Positions 29,812 to 36,836 of a DNA stretch of 38,277 bases are shown here, in pieces. Position numbers and translations under genes: made by a program. The DNA lies in the NCBI GenBank assembly GCA_001784475.1, contig MFRE01000010.1, positions 1-38,277 of the forward strand. The letters run 5' to 3'. How positions within the stretch are numbered: position 1 is the stretch's first letter; every line of letters begins with the position of its first letter. The notes below the pieces were generated by a model. That model was not told the origin of the DNA. It ran no database searches and was given only the letters and a program-made list of their open reading frames with translations. This stretch comes from Candidatus Magasanikbacteria bacterium RIFOXYD2_FULL_41_14. Its GTDB lineage: Bacteria; Patescibacteriota; Patescibacteriia; Magasanikbacterales; GWA2-37-8.

Positions 29812-31251
29812 ATGACCCAACTACGCAAAATCGCTTTTCACACCAGTGCTCAAATTGTCGGTAAAATCATAAGTACGGCTTTAGGGCTTGTGGCTGTGAT
29901 GATTATAACACGATCACTCGGCGCGGAAAAATTCGGCTGGTATATTACTGCGGCCGGCTTTTTGCAATTTGTTGCGCTTTTGTCTGATTTTGGATTTAAT
30001 ATCACCACTGCCAATTTTTTAGCGGAAGGACGTTTTGACCATAACAAATTGTTAAACACGCTTTTTTCTTGGCGAATGTCCAGCACGATTTTAATCAATG
30101 GCGCGGCACCACTAATTTTTTTACTTTTTCCTTACCCGCAGGCCGTTAAGCAGGCAGTCGGAATTATGGCGATTTCATTTTTTGCTTTATCTTTAAACCA
30201 GGTACTCGCAGGCCATTACCAAGCGACGCTTAAGGCCGCCCGTATTGCCTTGGCCGAAATTGTGAGCCGGGTGATACTGGTGGGAGGCGTTGCGCTGGCG
30301 GCAATCTTGCATTGGGATTTTTTAGCAGTAATGATTGTGATTGCGGTGGCCGCATTGGGCAATTGTTTGGCTTTAGTTATTTTTGGACCAAAATTACGAC
30401 TCAGTTTTGATAAGATTATTTCGCAAGCAATTTACAAAAAAATCTGGCCTAATGCTTTGGCCGTCATGCTTAACGCTTTTTATTTGCAAGGCGACCGGGT
30501 AATTTTGCCTTTATTTGTGGGGTCAGTGGTCGTGGCCCAATATGGCGCCTCTTATCGTGTTTTGGATATTGTTATCCAAATCTCTGCTCTGATTATGGGA
30601 ATCATGATGCCTTTGGCCACCAGCGCCTGGACGAGTGGCAAACTTGAAGAATTCAAAAATCACTATCAATTATCTTTGGATCTAGTCGCTTTAACAATAA
30701 TTCCCCTTTTGGCCGGAATCTATGCTTTGGCAGAACCGATTTTAACCTTTGTGGCCGGACCAGAATTTAGTGGTGGCGGAAAAATTCTGCGCCTGCTATC
30801 AGTTTCGCTTTTGGGTGTTTGTTTCGGAATGGTTTTTGGACATTTAAACTTAGCACTTAATCGCCAACGGCAAGCGTTGTGGATTTTTGGCAGTGATGCT
30901 CTCTTAAGTATTATTGGTTACTTTATTTTCATTCCTTTATTCGGGGCCTATGGCGCTGCCGGAGTAACAATTTTTTCCGAATTTTACGCTGGTATTGGTT
31001 TATTAATCTTAACCGGCCGGTATAGCCATGTCTGGCCGCGCTTAAATAATTTTCTCAAGATAGTTGGCGCGGCCGTTTTAATGGCAACAATACTCCTGGT
31101 TTTCCCGCCCTTTAATCTTCTGGGGCAAATAGTGGTTGGGGCAATAACATATCTAATCTTTATTTTACTATTTAAAGTAGTAACTGCTTCGGACTGGCAA
31201 GAACTACGCGGAAATCAAAGTGTTGTTAAAATTCGTAAAAAAAGTGTATAA
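29812..31251 (+). CDS. Polysaccharide / lipid-linked oligosaccharide flippase (MOP superfamily)
   Basis: The 479-residue integral membrane protein has about 12-14 hydrophobic helices and the N-terminal pattern of Wzx/RfbX-type flippases (ITRSLGAEKFGWYITAAGFLQF). It also has the mid-protein AVMLNAFYLQGDRVILPLF and the later FGHLNLALNRQRQALW stretch. Members move lipid-linked sugar units across the membrane for cell-surface polysaccharides or S-layer glycans. No glycosyltransferases are adjacent, so its substrate is unknown. A promoter for the next gene lies inside its 3' end. Confidence 0.88.
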   Translation: MTQLRKIAFHTSAQIVGKIISTALGLVAVMIITRSLGAEKFGWYITAAGFLQFVALLSDFGFNITTANFLAEGRFDHNKLLNTLFSWRMSSTILINGAAPLIFLLFPYPQAVKQAVGIMAISFFALSLNQVLAGHYQATLKAARIALAEIVSRVILVGGVALAAILHWDFLAVMIVIAVAALGNCLALVIFGPKLRLSFDKIISQAIYKKIWPNALAVMLNAFYLQGDRVILPLFVGSVVVAQYGASYRVLDIVIQISALIMGIMMPLATSAWTSGKLEEFKNHYQLSLDLVALTIIPLLAGIYALAEPILTFVAGPEFSGGGKILRLLSVSLLGVCFGMVFGHLNLALNRQRQALWIFGSDALLSIIGYFIFIPLFGAYGAAGVTIFSEFYAGIGLLILTGRYSHVWPRLNNFLKIVGAAVLMATILLVFPPFNLLGQIVVGAITYLIFILLFKVVTASDWQELRGNQSVVKIRKKSV

Positions 31252-31252
31252 T
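31223..31252 (+). promoter_or_regulatory. Promoter for the AI-2E-family gene
   Basis: TTGTTA (31223-31228), 18 bases, then TATAAT (31247-31252), overlapping the end of the flippase gene. The next gene starts about 50 bases downstream. Confidence 0.5.
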
Positions 31253-31301
31253 ATAGACAGTTAATAAACAACTAACTACTAATTTTTAGATAATCAATTT
31301 T

Positions 31302-32351
31302 ATGGAATTTTCCAATATCCGCAATTACTTATTTTTAGCGCTTCTCACTATCGCCAGTATTTTATTTTTATCACTCTTAAAGCCATTCGCTTATGTGATA
31401 TTTTGGGCAGCCGTTCTCGCGGCGATTTTTTACCCATTTTATCGTCGGCTTAATGCCAAGTTGGATCATGCCAATCTAAGTGCTTTAATTATCCTGATAC
31501 TTATACTCTTAATTATTATCCTGCCGGTCGCAATTATCGGAACACTTCTTGTCAGCCAATCTCTGGATGTGTATTCTTCCATCGCAAACAATGGCCAGTT
31601 AGGAACTTGGATTCAAGAAGTAGCCGGATGGTTGCGCCACAACCCCATTACTGAAAGATTACAGATTGACGATGCTTTTTGGATTCAAAAATTTTCCGAG
31701 ATGGCCCAATTTTTAACCGGTTGGTTTTTGAATTTCGCAAGCGCTATCACTCAAAATTCAGTAAAATTTTTCGCCCTGTTTTTCATGATGGTTTACGCCC
31801 TGTTTTTCTTTGTACGTGATGGTGAAAAATTTTTACGTAGCATTATGCATTTGTGCCCCTTAGGCGACAAGTATGAAAAACAACTATACGATAAATTTGT
31901 TGCCACCGCCGGCGCCACCTTAAAGGGCGGACTGATTGTGGCGGTAGTGCAAGGAACTCTGGGTGGAGTTATGTTCGCCTTAGCGGGAATCCCAGCGCCA
32001 ATTATCTGGGGAGTAATTATGACAGTACTATCTATGATCCCGGGCATCGGTTCATTTTTAATTTGGCTACCAGCCGGAATTGTAATGATTATCTTGGGTC
32101 ATATTTTTATCGGTGTCTCAATTATACTATTTGGTGCGCTCGTAATTAGTACTATAGATAATTTTTTACGTCCGATTCTGATCGGAAAATCAGTCGCACT
32201 ACATCCTCTTATAATCTTCTTTTCTACTCTAGGTGGTTTAGTGGTATTTGGACCATCAGGGTTTGTGGCTGGCCCGATTATCGCCGCGCTCTTTGTGGCT
32301 TTTTGGGATATGTACGAGGAGTATTATAGAACCGAATTAAACAAAAATTAA
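31302..32351 (+). CDS. AI-2E family transporter / permease
   Basis: The 349-residue protein has the AI-2E (YdiK/PerM) layout. A helix pair comes first (about 10-52), then LIILILLIIILPVAIIG, a soluble segment, and a C-terminal bundle with GGLIVAVVQGTLGGVMFALAGIP and PAPIIWGVIMTVLSMIPGIGSFL. NFLRPILIGKSVALHPLIIF and GPSGFVAGPIIAALFVAFWD follow (all given split). Named for autoinducer export in E. coli, most members have other or unknown roles, including Na+/H+ antiport. The substrate here cannot be assigned. It is followed 11 bases later by a small hypothetical gene. Confidence 0.92.
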   Translation: MEFSNIRNYLFLALLTIASILFLSLLKPFAYVIFWAAVLAAIFYPFYRRLNAKLDHANLSALIILILILLIIILPVAIIGTLLVSQSLDVYSSIANNGQLGTWIQEVAGWLRHNPITERLQIDDAFWIQKFSEMAQFLTGWFLNFASAITQNSVKFFALFFMMVYALFFFVRDGEKFLRSIMHLCPLGDKYEKQLYDKFVATAGATLKGGLIVAVVQGTLGGVMFALAGIPAPIIWGVIMTVLSMIPGIGSFLIWLPAGIVMIILGHIFIGVSIILFGALVISTIDNFLRPILIGKSVALHPLIIFFSTLGGLVVFGPSGFVAGPIIAALFVAFWDMYEEYYRTELNKN

Positions 32352-32362
32352 ATTATTTTTCT

Positions 32363-32773
32363 ATGCCTGGTAGTGGTGAAAAAAAACCGACAAGCTTTTC
32401 GGGACCAACATATCGGGTTCAACCCAGTGATATTGACGACGATTTTGAACACGCATTGCGTGGCGAGACAATTGGAGTTGGCCCAGATAGTAATTTGGCT
32501 TATGAGTCGGCTGTGCCAAAAACCAATACTGAATCAGCAATTCCTGGAGGGACCAACACGAGTGGACAAGCAATAAAAAAATTGAGGGAAAAAATTAAAT
32601 TAAGCGATGCTGTTCTACCTGTAATTGATAACCCTCATACTCCGATCGCACCCCCCGCCGAGGCCTTGGCGATATTGGCAGACCGTCGGACACAGGCGGA
32701 ATTTAAAAAGGCCAGAAGAGATGGGCGAGAAAAAACTTGGTGGGGAAAAATCTTAAATAAGTTTCAAAAATAA
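32363..32773 (+). CDS. Hypothetical soluble protein (136 residues)
   Basis: The protein is hydrophilic with a low-complexity, probably disordered first half (proline-, serine- and threonine-rich) and a basic C-terminus (RRTQAEFKKARRDGREKTWWGKILNKF). No signal peptide, membrane helix or known domain is visible. It directly follows the AI-2E-family gene, 11 bases apart, and is probably in its operon. Function unknown. Confidence 0.6.
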   Translation: MPGSGEKKPTSFSGPTYRVQPSDIDDDFEHALRGETIGVGPDSNLAYESAVPKTNTESAIPGGTNTSGQAIKKLREKIKLSDAVLPVIDNPHTPIAPPAEALAILADRRTQAEFKKARRDGREKTWWGKILNKFQK

Positions 32774-32832
32774 TTAAGGTTAAATAACAATACAACAAAA
32801 ACCTTCGGGTTTTCGTGAGCTTTCCTCCGCAA

Positions 32833-32852
32833 GAGAAACCGCACGGTTTCTC
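32833..32852. repeat. Perfect hairpin (GAGAAACCG type)
   Basis: GAGAAACCG and CGGTTTCTC pair with a CA loop. Just upstream, AAAACC-TTCG-GGTTTT is a second perfect hairpin. The region looks like repeat sequence, and I see no gene in it. It includes GTTCAAATCC, which mimics a tRNA T arm, but the rest does not fold as a tRNA. Confidence 0.5.
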
Positions 32853-32881
32853 CCTTCCCTCGTTCAAATCCAGGCTGCAAT

Positions 32882-32917
32882 AAAAGAATATCACGACTAT
32901 ATCGTGATATTCTTTTT
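32882..32917. terminator. Intrinsic terminator
   Basis: AAAAGAATATCACGA and TCGTGATATTCTTTT form a long perfect stem with a CTATA loop. It closes the flippase/AI-2E-side transcription and could also work in the other direction. Confidence 0.85.
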
Positions 32918-32971
32918 AGTTGACTACCCTGAACGAAGTGCGAAAATTTTACGAGAACGGGGGAAATATGG

Positions 32972-32994
32972 TGTAGGGGCTGGCCGCCCCTACA
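32972..32994. repeat. GTAGGGGC hairpin repeat
   Basis: TGTAGGGGC and GCCCCTACA form a perfect 9-bp stem with loop TGGCC, 15 bases outside the left 81-bp repeat. Its right-hand counterpart would lie beyond the window end. Confidence 0.55.
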
Positions 32995-33009
32995 ACCCCA
33001 CAGAAATAG

Positions 33010-33090
33010 GCGGGTAAAAAGGAAGGGGTTGGGGGAGGGAATTTTTACCCGCCTCGGCCGCCACTTTCTTGGGCGAGGGTGTTTTTTCGT
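33010..33090 (+). repeat. Left copy of the 81-bp perfect inverted repeat
   Basis: The segment runs from GCGGGTAAAAAGG to GTGTTTTTTCGT and equals the reverse complement of 38197-38277 at every base. It contains an internal 11-bp hairpin (GCGGGTAAAAA / TTTTTACCCGC) whose loop is a G-rich tract (GGAAGGGGTTGGGGGAGGG) able to form a G-quadruplex. A second weak stem, CCTCG/CGAGG, follows. Confidence 0.9.
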
Positions 33091-33134
33091 GCCGGCTTTG
33101 CCGGCGCGCCGCCAGGGGATTGAATTTTGGCAAT

Positions 33135-33827
33135 TTATGTAAAATCAATAAATTTAACTTTTTTAGCTTGCCAAATATCTTTCTTAATTAATCGCTCGCC
33201 GTATGTTCCTCCGATTGGTACATTTGCTTCAGAAATTTTAACAGACGAGTCAGGGAATACTTCTTCAACAAAAGCTATGTGACCCGTACTGCAAGTAGGT
33301 GTTGGTGGAAAAGACATAGCGCAATGACACTTCGGTTCATCTAAAATTTTGTACATCTTATTTTTTTCAAATATTACAGGCCATCTTCCACCATCTCGTG
33401 GTCGGTCTGACGGCCACTTAATAGTTACCCCGAGGATAATTTTTATACGATATTGAACATATTCGGTGCAATTTAGAAAATCTTTACGAGCTCCGAGCCC
33501 AAAAATATCTCCGATTATCTCTCGAAGTTTTCTTGTATTTTCATTATCAAAGAGGTATTTAAATCCAGCAACAAGATTTGGCAAATCAGGGCTGTTAACA
33601 ACTGGCTGGACGGAAGGAGACGGGGGAGAAAGAACCGGTTGAATTGAAGTTACAAAATCTCCGCGTACCCAACCTTCAACGCCATTGAGACTAACTTTGT
33701 ACCACGGATTCTCCTCGACCTGAATCACTTGTTGCCCTTTATTTACTTTTTGAATAATATTTGTATCAATAATATCCGGCGATTTACGAAAACGAACATT
33801 ATCCTCCTTGATGAATAACATTGTCAT
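33135..33827 (-). CDS. SH3b plus CHAP-domain protein
   Basis: The 230-residue protein starts with a bacterial SH3 domain (about 1-62; VRFRKSP, GWVRGDFV). A proline-rich linker (about 66-84) leads to a CHAP-type cysteine peptidase/amidase domain (about 90-230). Candidate catalytic residues are C120 (FLNCTEYVQ), H183 (STGHIAFVEEV) and E200 (KISEANVP). CHAP enzymes cut peptidoglycan stem peptides or cross-bridges. No signal peptide is seen, so it would need lysis, a holin or another route to reach the wall, or it has a cytosolic target. It is the outermost gene inside the inverted repeats, on the same strand as the CBASS-like pair and 61 bases after it. It may be an effector or a passenger. Confidence 0.75.
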   Translation of the reverse strand: MTMLFIKEDNVRFRKSPDIIDTNIIQKVNKGQQVIQVEENPWYKVSLNGVEGWVRGDFVTSIQPVLSPPSPSVQPVVNSPDLPNLVAGFKYLFDNENTRKLREIIGDIFGLGARKDFLNCTEYVQYRIKIILGVTIKWPSDRPRDGGRWPVIFEKNKMYKILDEPKCHCAMSFPPTPTCSTGHIAFVEEVFPDSSVKISEANVPIGGTYGERLIKKDIWQAKKVKFIDFT

Positions 33828-33888
33828 ATGCGTAATAAAATTAGTAAATTAAAATTTTTACGACAAAAAATTCTTTAGCGATAATGGA

Positions 33889-34656
33889 TTAATAAATCAC
33901 ATGATCCCACGCACTTCTAAGAGAGGCTTTAGCCGCATCTTTAATTGCTTGTTTTTCAATATTTGTCAGCTCTTCGGATACCTCATTGTTTTCATTGGCT
34001 GGATCCACAATTACCTTGTCAACAAAGTCATTGGCCAAATAATTCATAACCTGAACAAAGTTTTCGGAAGGACTCAAACTAAGTAATGAGCGCCCCTTCA
34101 GTGCTTCAATAACAGACAATTCTAAATAGAATGAAGGAAAATCTAACCCCATTAATTTTCGCCAAATTTTAATTACTCTTATATCAAAAATCCTACCGGA
34201 CTGTTTTACGAATTTTATATGTTCATCAACATTGGTCTTTGTCCATTTTTGTGCCTTTCTTTTCCAGATTGAGTGGTCAAAACCTAATGGGTGGTGTTTA
34301 ACCCCAGCAACTATATCAATTTTTAACCCGGAATGATTTATACCAATAGAAACATTCTGTTCTCGTGTCACATATCCCGCACCATTAAATCTGTTTCTGA
34401 GTGTATTGTAAACGTTTTCAAGTGTGTTGCAGGTGCTTACCGACGGGTCAAGAGAAATAAAAAAATCAATATCAGTGGTACCTGTAATTCCCGTGCCTTT
34501 GGCGAGCGAACCGGATAGTTTCAGGTTATATTTGTGGCCGTTTGCCCACACATTGATGTGGGGAAGTAATTCATTAATTTTGTTTTGAACAATATAAGTG
34601 ATGTTGGGAGTATGTTGGGCAACGATTTGTCTAATGTAATTATCAATCTCATTCAT
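33889..34656 (-). CDS. CD-NTase-like nucleotidyltransferase (CBASS-type)
   Basis: The 255-residue Pol-beta-superfamily protein has the signature GS-x11-DxD (G49-S50 and D62-I-D64 in TDIDFFISLD) and a third acidic residue, D114 (LKIDIVAG). The C-terminal helical region contains FYLELSVIEAL and the DPANENNEV segment common to oligonucleotide cyclases of the CD-NTase/OAS type. CD-NTases make cyclic di- or trinucleotides after phage infection. The ATG at 34656 follows the upstream stop as TAG-T-ATG, so translation is coupled; an earlier in-frame codon would overlap the upstream gene. The upstream gene encodes a membrane-anchored protein that fits as the effector. No Cap2/Cap3 or HORMA/TRIP13 partner is visible, as in type I systems. 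Confidence 0.75.
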   Translation of the reverse strand: MNEIDNYIRQIVAQHTPNITYIVQNKINELLPHINVWANGHKYNLKLSGSLAKGTGITGTTDIDFFISLDPSVSTCNTLENVYNTLRNRFNGAGYVTREQNVSIGINHSGLKIDIVAGVKHHPLGFDHSIWKRKAQKWTKTNVDEHIKFVKQSGRIFDIRVIKIWRKLMGLDFPSFYLELSVIEALKGRSLLSLSPSENFVQVMNYLANDFVDKVIVDPANENNEVSEELTNIEKQAIKDAAKASLRSAWDHVIY

Positions 34657-34657
34657 A

Positions 34658-35212
34658 CTATTTTTCGTAACCACTAGTAATCATCGCTGTTACGATATCA
34701 TTGAGTAGCCTGCCTCGGAAATTTGTTACCGCAGTATTTCTTTTGTCATCCAATTCTTTCATCTGTCCATCTGGAATCCGACCCTTGTCATAAGGTGCGT
34801 AGACAACCAACGCACATTTATCTTTTTTCATATTAAAAATCTTGGCTATGTCATCTGCCCAATCGTGCCAATACACAAGATACAGGGACGCCTTTTCGGC
34901 TTTCCCCAAATCGCCACTATGGGTAATTTCAAAGATATTGTCTGCATCAAACAGTCCTGAATCACAAAGCAAACTTTTCAGACTAGCGACATTATCACTC
35001 TTTGCAAAGATAGCAATCTTTCTTCTTGCCAGGCCATTACCCAAGCGGAGCACGGCAGGAAGTATGCCTTTAATCCAAAGAATAATTGTATAAAAAATTC
35101 CTAAAATCAAGACGAGGGATTCAATTGCCCCGACTACGGCCAATATCCCCCATGCTGTTTTCATGTATGGGTCCATAAAATTCGACAAGTTAATTAGTAA
35201 ATATGTTAACAT
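34658..35212 (-). CDS. Membrane-anchored putative CBASS effector
   Basis: The 184-residue protein has one long or two short membrane helices (about 20-48) followed by a soluble alpha/beta domain of about 120 residues. The domain starts RRKIAIFAKSDN, continues with LYLVYWHDWADD and CALVVYAPYDKGRIP, and ends NFRGRLLNDIVTAMITSGYEK. The strand and helix order suggests a Rossmann- or TIR-like fold, but I cannot name the family and no catalytic residue is evident. Its position directly upstream of, and coupled to, a CD-NTase fits an effector that binds the cyclic nucleotide and perturbs the membrane. Its promoter overlaps that of the divergent LexA-methyltransferase. Confidence 0.55.
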   Translation of the reverse strand: MLTYLLINLSNFMDPYMKTAWGILAVVGAIESLVLILGIFYTIILWIKGILPAVLRLGNGLARRKIAIFAKSDNVASLKSLLCDSGLFDADNIFEITHSGDLGKAEKASLYLVYWHDWADDIAKIFNMKKDKCALVVYAPYDKGRIPDGQMKELDDKRNTAVTNFRGRLLNDIVTAMITSGYEK

Positions 35213-35241
35213 TTGACATTTCGAATTAGTTTCGATACACT
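35213..35241 (+). promoter_or_regulatory. Promoter of the LexA-methyltransferase gene
   Basis: TTGACA (35213-35218), 17 bases, then TACACT (35236-35241). The C-box-like motif at 35238-35247 covers the end of the -10 box and the start site. Confidence 0.65.
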
Positions 35242-35247
35242 TATAGT
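35238..35247 (+). promoter_or_regulatory. C-box-like operator between divergent defence genes
   Basis: CACTTATAGT contains the dyad ACT-TAT-AGT. The same ten bases occur, in the same orientation to the gene, upstream of the C-protein gene (38101-38110). Here they overlap the promoters of both the LexA-methyltransferase (plus) and the CBASS-like pair (minus). Confidence 0.6.
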
Positions 35248-35272
35248 ATACACCTAACTAAACAACTGTCAA
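35245..35272 (-). promoter_or_regulatory. Promoter of the effector / CD-NTase pair
   Basis: On the minus strand, TTGACA (35267-35272), 16 bases, then TATACT (35245-35250). The promoter faces and overlaps the one driving the methyltransferase gene, so RNA polymerase could not occupy both at once. Confidence 0.65.
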
Positions 35273-35273
35273 T

Positions 35274-36836
35274 ATGCTAACCAAACGACAAAAGGAAATA
35301 TTGGACTTTGTCCAATATAGCCAAAAAAAACGAGGAATCAGTCCGTCACTAAAAGAGATTGGTAAACACTCTGGCCTCTCCTCTTTATCAACAATTCACT
35401 ATCATATAAAATCTCTTCAAGAAAAAGGGTACTTGTATAAACAAGAAAATCGACCGCGGGCAATAAGTGTTCGTAATGATGAGCCGTTGATACAAGTTCC
35501 TTTGTTAGGAATAATTGCCGCCGGGCAACCAATTGAGGCAATCGCCGAACGAACAGAAAATATCGCGGTACCAAAAACAAAAATCCAGTCTGGGAAAAGT
35601 TTTTTTGCACTAAGGGTCTCTGGCCAAAGTATGGCTGACGAAAATATTAACGACGGCGATATCGTGCTTGTGCGCCAACAAACATACGCCACTAATGGCG
35701 ATAAAATTGTTGCTCTGATTAATGAGAGTGAGGCTACACTAAAAACCTTTTTTAAAGAACGTGGACAAATTCGGCTTCAACCAGCAAACAAAAATTATAA
35801 TCCTATTATAATAAAAAATGGTGAACATGAATTTTCGATTCAAGGCGTAGTGGTTGATGTAATACAGAATGAGATTGTTGATTCAAAAATTCAAGAAAAA
35901 TTTGAAGTTGAAATACCAACTAAAAAGGTGGATAAGTTACCGCTTAACCATTTTATTTGTGGCGACGCAATTGAAGAACTTAAAAAACTCCCCAGCCATT
36001 CGGTTGATTTAATTATTGCTGACCCACCTTATTGGAAAGTGATAAATGAAAAATGGGATTATCAGTGGAGAACGGAGAATGACTATATTTATTGGTGCAG
36101 ACAATGGATCAAAGAGGTGGCTAGGGTGGTGAAGAAAACCGGATGTTTTTATCTATTTGGATACTTCCGAACGCTTGCCTACCTTTTACCAGATATAGAA
36201 AAAGAAAACCTTTCACTACGACAACAGATTATTATTAACAAAGGCATGAAATCTGTTAGCGGAAGAGCGACAAAAAATTATAAAATGTTCCCGAATGTTA
36301 CAGAAAGTGTTTTGTTTTTTAATTACAACAATCAACCCGAAATAAAAAAATTTCTTTTAGAACAGAACAAAAAAAGGGGTTTTACATCAAAAGAAATCAA
36401 CGAAAAAATGGAAGTAAAGAGTAATGGAGGTGGGCTGTGGTCTCTCTATACAGGGGATAATATTCTGGCTCAAATACCGACCAAAGAACAATGGGAAAAA
36501 TTAGAAAAAATATTTGGGTTCAAGAAACCGTATTCCGAAGTTAATTTTAATTTTAACGCACAGATGGGTTTCACAGATGTTTGGGATGATATTAATTTCT
36601 ATCGAGAAGAGCGTTTCCACCCGACACAAAAACCTCTCCAATTAATAGAGAGGATTATTAAAGCAAGCAGTAACGAGGGCGACATTGTTCTAGATCCTTT
36701 TGTAGGGGCTGGCTCTACAGCTCTGGCCTGTTTAAATCTAAAACGAAATTACATCGGTATAGATATTGATAAGGAGTTTATCAATATCTCGCAAGAGCGA
36801 ATCAAGAATTTGAAAAATACACCAAAACTATTTTAA
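35274..36836 (+). CDS. LexA repressor fused to a beta-class DNA methyltransferase
   Basis: The 520-residue protein joins two complete parts. Residues 1-200 are LexA: winged helix (LTKRQKEILDF, SPSLKEIG, RAISV), the Ala83-Gly84 cleavage site in IIAAGQP, Ser119 in SGQSM and Lys157 in ATLKTFF. All self-cleavage residues are present. After a linker (about 200-225), residues 226-520 are an adenine- or cytosine-N4-type methyltransferase with motif IV DPPY (250-253), then FHPTQKP (448-454) and motif I DPFVGAGS (474-481). This is the beta-class order. The fusion could repress through its HTH, methylate sites of the partner endonuclease, and release the methyltransferase from the HTH on RecA-stimulated cleavage. 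No internal start for a free methyltransferase is obvious. Its stop codon overlaps that of the endonuclease gene by 2 bases. Confidence 0.92.
   Translation: MLTKRQKEILDFVQYSQKKRGISPSLKEIGKHSGLSSLSTIHYHIKSLQEKGYLYKQENRPRAISVRNDEPLIQVPLLGIIAAGQPIEAIAERTENIAVPKTKIQSGKSFFALRVSGQSMADENINDGDIVLVRQQTYATNGDKIVALINESEATLKTFFKERGQIRLQPANKNYNPIIIKNGEHEFSIQGVVVDVIQNEIVDSKIQEKFEVEIPTKKVDKLPLNHFICGDAIEELKKLPSHSVDLIIADPPYWKVINEKWDYQWRTENDYIYWCRQWIKEVARVVKKTGCFYLFGYFRTLAYLLPDIEKENLSLRQQIIINKGMKSVSGRATKNYKMFPNVTESVLFFNYNNQPEIKKFLLEQNKKRGFTSKEINEKMEVKSNGGGLWSLYTGDNILAQIPTKEQWEKLEKIFGFKKPYSEVNFNFNAQMGFTDVWDDINFYREERFHPTQKPLQLIERIIKASSNEGDIVLDPFVGAGSTALACLNLKRNYIGIDIDKEFINISQERIKNLKNTPKLF

Noticed and set aside
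32363-32773. Small hypothetical gene as part of the defence island
   Set aside because: It lies outside the left 81-bp repeat, on the opposite strand, and follows the AI-2E-family gene by 11 bases, so it belongs to the housekeeping side.
32800-32880. tRNA-like gene suggested by GTTCAAATCC and neighbouring hairpins
   Set aside because: No acceptor stem or anticodon arm can be drawn. The stems are perfect repeat-type hairpins.
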